DNA from: Heloderma charlesbogerti
Taxonomy: Eukaryota > Chordata > Lepidosauria > Squamata > Helodermatidae
DNA length: 64,000 nt
Reading direction: 5' to 3'
Assembly: GCA_026122225.1 (NCBI GenBank)
Contig: JANEZZ010003061.1
Location: forward strand, 4,774,001 to 4,838,000
Of this stretch, positions 52,531-62,300 are shown in pieces. The first letter of the stretch is position 1. Each line of letters starts with the position of its first letter. A program made the translations under genes and the position numbers. The notes beneath the pieces are model-generated. The model saw only the letters and a program-made list of their open reading frames with translations. It made no database searches and was not told the DNA's origin.

Positions 52531-54220
52531 CTCTGCTCTATCCAAATTCAGCCAGGACTCTGTTGCTCTGCTTCATATATTAGACATTGCTCCTCCCTTG
52601 AAATAGAAAGGCTTCCAGGCCGTGGAGTAGATAAACATATGTCAATTTAATTGGTAAATTAATTGGTTAGGAGGTAGACACTTAATATGCTGAAAAAATA
52701 ATAATCAGCTGACAGCTCTGGTTTTGTTCCTGCCTGATGTTGTTTCTCTCCCTGTGTGTGTGTGTGTGCATGCATGCGTGTCTGTGTATTCTGAAATCAG
52801 AATTTCTATATGCTTCCTTTCCCTTTTCTCTCTCTCTGAGTGAGAATTGGCTTGCATTAAATTAAATCGAATAGTAGTCTTTCAATATTCTATTTAGATA
52901 GTGTAAGCAGGTATTAGGTAGAACTATGTTACCACACTCTAAGAACTTTGATAATTTTGGTAATGCAATTGATTCCCTACAGCAGAGTGGAGTTTAAGAG
53001 ATTATAAAGGCTCATCAGGGAAATATTAAACTTGATTAGAAACAGTTGGCCCTGATGGGGTCTTGTTTATGCTAGTGAATATCAAACATAATTGAACTGA
53101 TACCCCTAGATCCACATTTACACATGAATATCTGAGTGCAGCATCTTAATCTTGCATATATATTTGACTTGGAGGAAGGTGTCTTCTGTTTTTCCTGAAT
53201 AATTACTTCATTCATAGTAATGATTGTAACCAATTAAAAACACTGTTTAATTTGTTTTACTTATTATAATGTCCCTGTCTCATTGTAAATAAGACATACA
53301 TTATTTCAGCTCAATCCTATGCATTACTCAGAAGTAAATCCCACTGTAGTCAGTGAAACTTACTCTCAAGCAAGCTGCATATATAAAATTGCAGCTCTAT
53401 TTTAGTATTCGTTTGCTCGGTGTGTCTAGGGTTCAATGCCACCATTTTAAAGTATGTTTATTTTCTCTTGAGAAATAATGCTTTTAACAAATGATCCTCA
53501 TCTTGCGCACACACCCCCTACTAGTTTTCAGCTATTTAAAATGGTATGTTCGTTTCAAGAAAACAACTAAATGATTTTATATATTCAATTTATGCCCCAC
53601 CTTTCCGCCAAGAAAATGGCATTCAAAGGAATATTATTAATGAATATCATCCAAGAAATGCAAAAAAAAGTTTAAAAGTATATATACAAGAATCTTTAGT
53701 ATCTATGGGTTGTATTCAGATTTAGTTATACTTAGAGTTGAGCCACTGGGTCTACTCTACCCTATGTAGGTGAAGCTGGACAAGAAAGATGAAAGATAAC
53801 AACAGAGAGAGAGAGATGAATGGTAGAATGCACAACCCTATACTAATATGGAACACACCAGGGCCTGCTGTAACAAAGCAGACTGAGGTGCCTACATCAT
53901 GCGACAGAGCAGGGGGAGTAGTGAATTGCACCACTCCCCACAGCCCTTGCCAGAAGGACCCACCGCTGCCCCATCACCTCCAGTGGGTGATCTGGAAAAC
54001 CCCGCCAGCTGCTTTTCCACTGTGGCATTTGTTGCAGTGAGGCAGCGGCTAGCAGGGCTCTCTGAAGCAGCTGCCTGCCCTCTGTTTCCCTCACGCTGTG
54101 CACCCTTCCCCTTAGCTTTGCTGCCACCATGGCTGGAAGAAACAGCCACGGGGCTCCAGGCAGCCAAGCTCTCTCAAGAGCCCCACAACCAACAGACCTG
54201 ATGCAGGTAATGGGAAGGGG
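52531..54220. other. No gene; microsatellites and one short MITE
   Basis: A (GT)n run is at 52756-52771. The short MITE type with 'tcaatcctatgcattactca' and 'gaagtaaatcccactg' is at about 53308-53395. Frames at 53789-54201 have no recognised motif. Otherwise AT-rich. Confidence 0.45.
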
Positions 54221-54224
54221 ATTG

Positions 54225-54372
54225 TGGTTTTAATGTTAATTGTGGTTTTAATGTTCTATATATTTTAAATTGTTTTATTGTGTGTTGTTTGGTTTTAATT
54301 TTTGTGAACCGCCCAGAGAGCTTCGGCTATTGGGCGGTATAGAAATGAAATGAAATGAAATAAATAAATAAA
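54225..54372 (+). mobile_element. L2-type LINE 3' end
   Basis: 'gaaccgcccagagagcttcg', 'gctattgggcggtatagaaa' and a TGAAATGAAATGAAATAAATAAATAAA-type tail. It is heavily 5' truncated. 'aattgtggttttaatgtt' is repeated twice at the start. Confidence 0.85.
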
Positions 54373-55025
54373 GGGGAGTGCAAGGCAGCAATGTCAGGGG
54401 AAGGGGTAGTGACATGTGTTCTCTTTTGCCTCAGGTGGCGGGAGACCAGAACACACACCTCTTCCAGTGACCACACTGGCAACCCACCCCAGAAAGCTCC
54501 TGATGAAGATTTCTATGTAGCTCTCTTCCTGCTCCACCTGAGGCGTTGACCCACGGACTACTAACCAATGTCTGTCAAAAGCTAAAGAAACTTCGGCATT
54601 GACAACAGGAGCACTGTGCTAGGAAGGCTGTTTTTGCCACCCCGACAAGAGAGGGGGGAAATGTGTAGATGCAAACAAGTACAGATTGGGTACAGGCCAC
54701 TGTTATAGCAAAGAGGGTTGAGCCATATTGCTACACCGTGGAGACCCCCACGTGAAACATAAAAGGGCAGAAACAAGAAATGTTTCAGAAAGATTCATTC
54801 CTCACTACCAAAAGAATTTGTTTTTGTGCCCAAAGAGTCAGCTACAGTACTAATCTCAGAACTGATTCCAGGCCAGCAGGAACTGGAGATGCGCCTCACC
54901 TCCAGCATTGCACCAGCGCCCACAGAGACACTTGCTGAAAGCATGGAGACCAAGAGGGGGCGTGTGAGTGGAATTGCCTGTTTAAGTTAAAGGCTATGTC
55001 ATGAGTTGGCAGTAAAGGCTAGCTC
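54373..55025. other. No recognised feature
   Basis: No gene or repeat that I can support. Confidence 0.4.
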
Positions 55026-55140
55026 AGCCTTACCCAACCTGGGTCCCTCCAGATGTTATGGGCTACAAGACCCATCAGTCCCAGCCAGCATGGCCAATGA
55101 TGGGAGTTGTAGGCCAAAGAGGGACCCAGATTGGGGAAGC
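55026..55140. mobile_element. Foldback MITE with ZNF143-like arms
   Basis: 'aacctgggtccctccagatg' and 'gggacccagattggggaa' with inner CATCAGTCCCAGCC and GATGGGAGTTGTAGGCC form the arms. It is related to the copy at 52390 but more decayed. Confidence 0.6.
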
Positions 55141-55434
55141 CTAGGATGAACCCTGGTGAAGAGCCAAGTGCTAGGATCTCTGGCTTCACAGTTCTGTAGT
55201 GTTGTGTTCCTAGTTGTAGCTGCTGTGTTCAACTTTGGATTATGTTCAGCGTATACCCCCAAGGTAAAGAAGGGGGATGCTGTATACTGGATATAGGTTA
55301 AGGAGCCTGTAATGGACCAGTCCTCGCCTGCCCCCCCCCCCCGATTTGTGCCTGGTGTGGTCTAGGGTGTGGCTGTCCTTTCTTCCATCTGTGTGTGCAT
55401 GTTGGGAGTGAATGCAGTGGAAGCTGATGGCTCT

Positions 55435-55600
55435 GATGTCAGCGGGGCAGTGCACCCACTCCAGGTTTCAGCCAGAACCAGTCAGAACTATAAAGGAGCT
55501 ATCCAAGGTATGCAGCACCTTGGATAGCTCCTTTAGAGTTCTGACTAGTTCTGACTGAAACCTGGAGTGGGTGCACTGCCCCGCTGATATTGGAGCCACC
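55435..55600. repeat. Long foldback repeat, about 78-bp arms
   Basis: Left arm: GCGGGGCAGTGCACCCACTC, 'caggtttcagccagaac', 'aggagctatccaaggt'. The right arm is its near-exact reverse with a spacer of only about 8 bases (ATGCAGC). Similar arm text occurs at 17920-18285 and around the L2 copy at 59690 and 61278. An active or recent MITE family is likely; no TSD was resolved. Confidence 0.75.
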
Positions 55601-56049
55601 AGCCACCACTGAGCGAATGTAACTATGTTACAATTATACACGGAGTGAGTGTATTTATGTCTCCATGTGTCGTTCCTAATTAAAAAAAAGAAGTGAGATT
55701 GATCAACCTGCCTGTCTCTGCTCACTGGTAATGTGAGCGCAGAATCTATCAGGGCATGGAAGCCTGAGTACTCTACCCCTGGCACACACTGGCAAAGAGT
55801 AAATATTATAGACACCCACCACAGCAACACAGAAGCCCCCCCCCCCACACACACCTGTTTTATCCATTCAGCCAACAACATGGAAAAGTGTCCCACATAT
55901 AGAACTCCCTTCTTCTGGAAACTCACCAAAGTCTTGGGTCTGAAAAATTTCTAGCAATTTCGCAAGACTGGGCTGGCTTTTGGTAGCTAGGGATAATCTG
56001 ACCATTGCATCCTTTTATTTAATTTGATAGAATAATGAAATAATGAAAT

Positions 56050-56340
56050 TAATTTATGGGGTTGACGTATTTTACTGATCATTGTTTTTAGCTGTTCTAA
56101 ACTGTATTACATTGTTGTATGTTTTAATTTTATTGTAAGCTGTCCTGAGTTTTTGTTTTTGTTTTTTTGAAAGGCGTCTAAGGGTGCAATCCTGTGCATG
56201 TTTAGACAGAAAAAAGTCCTACAACTCTCAGCATGCCTCACCCAGCTGGCTGGGGAATGCTGGGAGTTGTAGGACTTTTTTTCTATCTAAACATGCACAG
56301 GATTGTGCCCTAAGAAATTTAATAAAAATATGTAGTACTT
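56050..56340 (+). mobile_element. L2-like LINE 3' end split by a Harbinger-like MITE
   Basis: 'tattgtaagctgtcctgagt' and GAAAGGCGTC before the MITE and TAAGAAATTTAATAAAAATA after it join to a normal LINE terminus. The join needs just one TAA, which supports the 3-bp duplication. Confidence 0.65.
56182..56310. mobile_element. Harbinger-like MITE, 129 bp, TAA TSD
   Basis: It starts GGGTGCAATCCTGTGCATG and ends CATGCACAGGATTGTGCCC; TAA is at 56179-56181 and 56311-56313. The two arms pair almost fully and contain CTACAACTCTCAGCATGCC and GGAATGCTGGGAGTTGTAGG, which are ZNF143-like. Confidence 0.82.
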
Positions 56341-57208
56341 TCTCCTATTGGTTTCATTTGTGGTTGCTGTTAAAAGATTGCTTCCTGTTCCAAGTCTTAG
56401 GGTTCCTGCTTATGCTGTGAACTACATAAGACTGCTGCATTCAGATGTTCCCCGAGAAGGGTGACGTAAATTGAGCTTTGCACATCGAAAGTAGAGAATT
56501 GGTCATGCATTTCAGAGCTGTCCTATTAACTGTATGTTTGGAGTGGGGCGGCCTGGGGAGATAATATCATGTTGCTCAGTGCCTTTAGTAATTGTATTGG
56601 GAAATAGATTTTTAAAAATAATAATGTGGGTGGAAGTTATATACTTAAGCCAATGCTCACATATTCTTCCTGGCATTCCTAGGAGGTCGTTCAAGGAGTA
56701 GCTGATTCTCACAGCACAGATGCTCCCTGCGGGACATAAAGACTGTCCAAATTGAGCAAAACAGCAGGTTCTCATTTTTCAGCTCATGTCCATTCCTTCT
56801 CTGCTTCTTTCCTGCCTTGCCAGCAATGTACCTGGCAACCTATCTCCTACTCTTTCTGCATTTCATTCTTCTTTGTGCTCTGAAATACTCCTACTTGGGA
56901 AGAAATGCAGACTCGCTAAGCTATTTCAAGCTCCCTATTATGCTAATAATAGGGTGCTCCCATCTATTATTTTACTCCCTTATCTCTCTCTAAAGATGCC
57001 AGTGGCCAAAAATTCCATCACATATTAGCATGACCAAGGCACAAAACCTAGCCAGTGCCCAAGCATCATTATCCTAGACCCAGCACAAACTTGTAACATG
57101 GCTTTTCCCATTCACCCTCCCCCCTCCCCACATGAAAGGTCTTGTCTGTTTTGAAAAACTGGAGGATTAATCAGTGTCCTTTAGCTTTTCTGGGGCCCTT
57201 TGTTTAAG
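56341..57208. other. No recognised feature
   Basis: No gene or repeat that I can support. Confidence 0.4.
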
Positions 57209-57216
57209 CTCCTTAC

Positions 57217-57640
57217 TAGGCATAGGCAAATCTGTCAAGCTCGATTTTGCTCAGGTTCTCATTTTTCCACTGCTGAATTCATTGCATCCCATTTCCACAT
57301 TGAAATGCATTTTTTTGTAGTCTGTACAAACATTCGTCCATATTTTTGTGTCTATATGTTTCAAAATATATGCATTTTTGCAAGCAATTTTCCCATTGAA
57401 TAAAATATTTTTGCACATCTTTTTCAAATATACACATTTTGTACTCACTGTTTCAAATGTAAGCATTTTGTGTGTTCATATGTTCTTTGTATGCATGGGG
57501 TTGTTGTGTGTGCGCACGTGTGTGTGCGATATTTAAGGAAAATACAGATTCTGACATCTAATTGTATTCAAGTTCAGAAAGTGCAAAACTGATACCTTCA
57601 AAATGAAATGAGAACCATACAGATTTCTCACCCAACCCTA
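57217..57640. mobile_element. AT-rich hAT-type MITE, 424 bp, near-perfect 8-bp TSD
   Basis: It starts TAGGCATAGGCAAATCTGTC and ends ACAGATTTCTCACCCAACCCTA, whose inverse matches the start. CTCCTTAC (57209-57216) and CTCCTTAT (57641-57648) flank it, seven of eight identical. The interior repeats 'tgcatttt' and 'catttttccac'-like motifs. It is the reference for the less well bounded copies at 7131, 11735 and 12960. Confidence 0.82.
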
Positions 57641-57993
57641 CTCCTTATGTTTCTGGATGTCTGATTTGTCTTTGCAGCAAGACGTGGCAGTACGGCATGC
57701 ATGTATACTATTTATGTACGAGTGATAAAGGCCCTTTAGACAACGCACCTGAGAGTGAGTCCCAGTTCTTTTGTGCACTCTAGAGACCAGAGGCTAACCC
57801 ATTTACTCACGCATGTTCTGAGCCCGTAAATCCTATTGGCAGCACAAGCCCCTGCTGTTCCTCGGATCTCAACGTTCCTGATTATTATGGCGCTTGCCTC
57901 TCCCTCCTGCAGCCAATCTGCTGCCACAGCCTGTTGGCTCCTCCTCCCCCTGTGCACAGCATCTGCCAGCAGGAATGAAGGATGTTTGCTGGA

Positions 57994-58147
57994 TGCGTCT
58001 GATCTTGTCTGATCTCGGAAGCTAAGCAGGGTCAGCCCTGGTTAGTGCTTGGATGGGAGACTGCCTGGGAATCAGGCTTCCTGCATTCAGCAGGTGGTTG
58101 GACTTGATGGTCTTGTAGGCCCCTTCCAATCCTATGATTCTATGATT
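57994..58147 (+). mobile_element. 5S-rRNA-derived SINE with CR1 3' tail
   Basis: GTCTGATCTCGGAAGCTAAG, CAGGGTCAGCCCTGGTTAG and CTTGGATGGGAGACTGCC match 5S rRNA positions from about 25 to the 3' third, including the internal control region (A box, intermediate element, C box). After about 70 bases it changes to 'ggttggacttgatggtcttg', 'taggccccttccaatcc' and TATGATTCTATGATT, the 3' end of the CR1 at 6150-6224. The first 25 or so bases of 5S are missing. It is a SINE3-type element, not a 5S gene. Confidence 0.87.
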
Positions 58148-58261
58148 TACTAATTTAACTCTGGGACTTGTAGTTCATGAGAGTACATGTCACATAGGGA
58201 AGTCTCTCTCTCTCTCTCTCTTTCTTTCTCTCTCTCTCCCCCCCTCTTCAGACACTTGGAG

Positions 58262-58530
58262 GGAGCTGGGGATGTGCGCTCTGCCTCCCCCACCCCTCAA
58301 CTCCCAATCTCCTTGTGTGGATGAGGAAGGTCTGCAAGGGCCGTGTAAACGCATTTGGCTGAATGTGCTTGCACTGCTCCATGCGACCGAGAATTCTGGC
58401 ATATCAGGGTTCTCAATTGCGAGGGCTCTGTGACCACTTTTGGCCAAATGTGATTACAGCGCCCTTTGCAGTGCCCTCCCCATCAACATTGGGGGGGGGC
58501 AGGAGTGGAGGTGTGGAGAGCATACATCCC
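58262..58530. mobile_element. MITE-like element with CTGGGGATGT termini
   Basis: CTGGGGATGTGCGCTCTGCC at the left and 'gagagcatacatccccag' at the right form imperfect terminal inverted repeats of about 30 bases. No clean TSD was found. A (CT)n run precedes it at about 58201-58240. Confidence 0.45.
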
Positions 58531-58534
58531 CAGT

Positions 58535-58745
58535 TCCAATGGCTACTAATCCTGATGCCTCTATGCTACCTCCAGTATCAGAGGCAGTATGTCTAATTAC
58601 ACCAGGTGCTGGAGAATGTGGGCAGGAGGGCGCTGTTGCACTCATGCCCTGCTTGTGGGTTTCCTGTGGGCAGCTGGTTGGCCACTGTATGAACAGAATG
58701 CTGGACTAGATAGACCCTTGGTCTGATCTTATGCTCTTATGTTCC
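58535..58745 (+). mobile_element. Old CR1-type LINE 3' end
   Basis: 'ctgcttgtgggtttcctgtg', 'ggcagctggttggccactgt' and 'cagaatgctggactagatag' followed by TCTTATGCTCTTATGTTCC is the plus-strand form of the fragments at 7841 and 61681. It shows the 3' terminus with short TTATGTTC repeats. Confidence 0.8.
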
Positions 58746-58810
58746 TTCCACATTTACAGAAATACCCTCTTTGGCTACTGACTCTCATATCACACATTTC
58801 CTGTACAAAT

Positions 58811-58861
<51 letters not shown>

Positions 58862-59640
58862 TGCACGCACAGAGTGTCATTTTATTAGTATTGTAATTTG
58901 AACTAGAGAGATATGTGACATCCTTTCCACTTCGATTTCTGGGAGAGGGAGTAGAGAGGACAGCCAGAGGAAATTTGGAGGGGGGACAGGGCCCCCACAG
59001 GGGGACAAATGCACCTCCCTGGGTTTCAAGTTGTGCACCCCTGGTCTATATCATCAAATTTTGCTTTTTATTTCCCTGCTGATTTTATTCTCTCATTATA
59101 ACAAATTTTCTCTAATACAACACCAGAAACACTTGAGCTAATATTAGGAATGGGGCATGATAGAACCATGTACTTACTGTGTGATTTGGGATTTCAGGAT
59201 TTATAACCACCTCCCAGCTCACATATTTCACATGACAGAAGCTAATTAAAGGGCATATAATGGGGCACTGCCAAGTTATAGTGAGCTGCAATTACCCCCT
59301 TTAAGAACACTGCTTAGCTAGTTATTTTAGCTATATAGGAAAAGGTGAGCTCTCTGTTGCCTTATAGTCTGGAATCTATCATTACCTATTTATTTAAACC
59401 AATAATGACCTGTCAAGTTCAGTGAGGATGTGATGTTAAGATAATGTGGCTGTACATAAACTTTGTTCAGGTCTTAAGTGAAAATGTAGATAAGCTGAAA
59501 GAATGAGGGCAAAACTTTTCTAACTCAGTCCACAAAAGGTACAAAGTTCTCCATTAAAGAAAATGCCTGGTGCACCACGACTTTGCTTTTTTGGAATTAA
59601 CATCTTGGAGTTCTAAGCATGCCCACTTGAAGAAAAGCTA
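58746..59640. other. No gene; (CT)n(AC)n microsatellite
   Basis: A (CT)n(CA)n compound run lies at about 58812-58862. The rest is unassigned. Confidence 0.5.
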
Positions 59641-59654
59641 GAGAGTACCAATGG

Positions 59655-60557
59655 ATGGCATATGCGACAGACTCAGTGGAGGATGGTGATTCCGATGTCA
59701 GTGGGTTGGTGAATACCTCTGGGTTTCAGTCGGAACTAGTCAAAACTGCCAACCAGCTCCAGACACTCTTGGATGAGACCGATTATCTAGATCCATTTCA
59801 GTCGGGGTTCAGGCCAGGTTTTGGCACGGAAACAGCCTTGGTCACCCTGTATGATGACCTATGTTGGGAGAGAGACAGGGAGAGTGTGACCTTGTTGATT
59901 CTCCTTGATCTCTTGGTGGCTTTCGATACCATTGACCATAGTATCCTTCTGGGACGATTGTCTGAGCTGGGAGTGGGAGGCACTGCATTGCAGTGGTTTC
60001 ACTCCTACTTGGATGATCGGATCCAAAAGGTTGTTCTTGGGGAATATTGCTTGGCCCCATGGATTCTCCAGTATGGGGTTTCACAGGGGTCAGTTCTGTC
60101 CCCCATGCTATTTAACATCTACATGAAACCATTGAGTGCTGTCATCCGGAGTTTTGGAGCACGTTGTCATCAGTATGCTGATGACACACAGCTCTATTTC
60201 TCCTTTTCATCTTCTTCAGGTGAGGCTGTGGATGCACTAAATTGGTGCCTGGCTGTGACAATGGATGGGATGAGGGCTAATACACTGAAACTCAATCCAG
60301 ACAAGACTGAGATGCTGTTGGTGAGTGGTTCTTCTGGCTGTATGGAGAGTGCTCAACCTGTTCTGGATGGGGTTGCACTCCCCCTGAAGGAGCAGGTTCA
60401 TAGCTTGGGGGTTCTCCTTGAGCCATCTTTGTCACTTGAGGCTCAGGTGGCCTCAGTGGCATGGAGTGCCTTCTACCAACTTTGGTTGGTGGCCCAGCTA
60501 CGCCCCTATCTGGACAAGGATACCCTGGCTTCAGTTGTCTATGCTATGCTCTGGTAA
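59655..60557 (+). pseudogene. L2 reverse transcriptase fragment
   Basis: The 300-residue frame contains [37 protein letters not shown] (motif A), [16 protein letters not shown] (motif B) and [16 protein letters not shown] (motif C with the YADD pair), then [13 protein letters not shown]. This is typical L2. Its first 25 residues come from foldback-type DNA upstream of the L2 5' truncation, so the start Met is not the element's own. The protein continues, frameshifted near 60553, through ISKFDYCNAFYVGLPLKTVQ. Confidence 0.87.
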
Positions 60558-61249
60558 TCTCCAAGTTCGATTACTGCAATGCATTCTATGTGGGGCTACC
60601 TTTGAAGACAGTTCAGAAGCTGCAGCTCGGACAAAATGTGGCAGCCAGATTTATAATGGGGACCAGAAGTTCTGAACATATAAGACCAACTCTGGCCAAC
60701 TTGCATTGGCTGCCTATATGTTTCCAAGCCTGATTCAAGGAGCTGGTTTTAACCTATAAAGCCTTACACAGCTTGGGACCACAATACCTGACGGAGTGCC
60801 TCTCCCAATATGAACCTACCTGTATACTACGCTCAACATCTAAGGCCCTCCTCTGGCTGCCTACACTTACGGAAGCTTGGAAGATGGCAACAAGGGAGAG
60901 GGCCTTCTCGGTGGTGGCCCCCAAATTGATCTCCCTGATGCGGTCCACCTGGCACCAATGTTGTTATCTTTTTGGCACCAGGTTAAGACCTTTCTCTTCT
61001 CCCAGGCATTCAGCAGCATATGATAAATTTTAATAAATCCTGGAATGTCTTATGGTTATAGTTGTTTGCTTTTGAGATTGTTTGTTTGAAGTTGTTTTAG
61101 ATATATGTTTCTTTTGTGTATATCGTCTGTTCATGTTTTTCTTTTATGTAAATGGTTTTTAATCTCTGTATATTGTAATTTTAATGTTTTTAATCTTTGT
61201 AAACTGCCCAGACAGCTTTAGCTATTGGGCGGTATAGAAATGTAAATAA

Positions 61250-61277
<28 letters not shown>
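59735..61277 (+). mobile_element. L2 LINE, 5' truncated, with (ATG)n tail
   Basis: L2 sequence runs from the middle of the reverse transcriptase to 'ctgcccagacagctttagc', GGGCGGTATAGAAATG and an (ATG)n run at 61247-61277. The flanks look like the two sides of a foldback element ('ccgatgtcagtgggttggtg' before, 'gagctatccaaggtgc' after). It is the longest L2 in the window. Confidence 0.87.
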
Positions 61278-61283
<6 letters not shown>

Positions 61284-61383
61284 ATCCAAGGTGCTTCACA
61301 CTCTGTTTTTAGCACTCTATGGTGATGACTATAGTAGAGCTTGTACATAGCTGAGTTTAAGGTTCACCCACATACCTGAGTGC

Positions 61384-61387
<4 letters not shown>

Positions 61388-61433
<46 letters not shown>

Positions 61434-61435
61434 GT
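61388..61435. repeat. (CT)n(GT)n microsatellite
   Basis: A compound CT then GT dinucleotide run of about 45 bases. Confidence 0.9.
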
Positions 61436-61436
61436 T

Positions 61437-61560
61437 TGGTTATTCCAGCCCTCCAGATGTTTTGGACTACAATTCCCAGAATTCTTGACCGAACTATGCT
61501 TGCATTGGAACTGATGGGAGTCGAAGTCCTAAACATCTGGAGGGCACCAAGTTGTGGAAG
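61437..61560. mobile_element. Foldback MITE with ZNF143-like arms
   Basis: CCCTCCAGATGTTTTGGACT with ACTACAATTCCCAGAATTC on the left and 'gggagtcgaagtcctaaaca' with 'tctggagggc' on the right are the arms. The left arm holds a 15-base match to the ZNF143 core. Confidence 0.68.
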
Positions 61561-61680
61561 GGTGGATTATGCTAAAAAACGTGTGTGTGTGTGTGTTTAC
61601 TTTGGTATATGAGTGGATAAACAGAGATGGTCTGGACCTCTTGAGGCATCACTAATGAGAATTTAGCTGGTTGCACTACT

Positions 61681-61925
61681 AGAACATAAGAAGAGCCACA
61701 CTGGATCAGACCAAGGGTCCATCTAGTCCAGCTTTCTGTTCACACAGTGGCCAACCAGCTTCCCAGAGGAAAATCACAAGCAGGACATGAGTGCAAGAGC
61801 ACCCTCCTGCTCAAGTTCCCCAGCAACTGGTGTTCACTACCTCTGGTACTGGAGGTAGCATATAGCCATCAGAACTAGTAGCCATTGATAGCCTTCTCCT
61901 CCATGAACTCATCCAATCCTATTTA
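61681..61925 (-). mobile_element. Old CR1-type LINE 3' fragment
   Basis: AGAACATAAGAAGAGCCACA, 'ggatcagaccaagggtcc' and 'ccatctagtccagctttctg' identify the same family as 7841 and 27707. About 245 bases remain. Confidence 0.8.
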
Positions 61926-62225
61926 GTCCAGTTACTAAATACATTATTGTTGGGGGTGGGAGAGGGAGGGGAGCATGACTGAGAGAATGGTCTTGTATTT
62001 TAGAACCTTAATAAAATTTGTTTTAAAAGTTTTAAAAGTTTTAAAAAGTTAAAAAAGGGAGCATGTTAGATACTGCCTCTCAGCTGATCCTGGGATCCCA
62101 GAAGCATCTTCAACTACCAAATCCCATCTAGCTCACTTCAGTCCCTTTGGCATTGGGGTAGAGAGAGAGAATCAGCTTTGGATCAAGAATCTGAATTTGA
62201 ATCAGGAATCTAGGATACTTTGTTA

Positions 62226-62300
62226 GGACGCAATCCTATGCATGATTAGATGGGGGGGGAAGTCCTGTTTTTCTATCTAAACATGCATAGGATTGTCCCC
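62226..62300. mobile_element. Harbinger-like MITE, internally deleted
   Basis: GGACGCAATCCTATGCATG and CATGCATAGGATTGTCCCC are the two ends of the short Harbinger-like MITE, here only 75 bp apart. TTA precedes it; the right flank TTT is not a clean copy. Confidence 0.6.

Noticed and set aside
53789..54201. Host gene in the frames at 53.8-54.2 kb
   Set aside because: Overlapping frames on both strands have no motif and no splice-site context that I can support.
57994..58070. Functional 5S rRNA gene
   Set aside because: The first 25 or so bases and the 3' end of 5S are missing, and it joins directly to a CR1 3' end.
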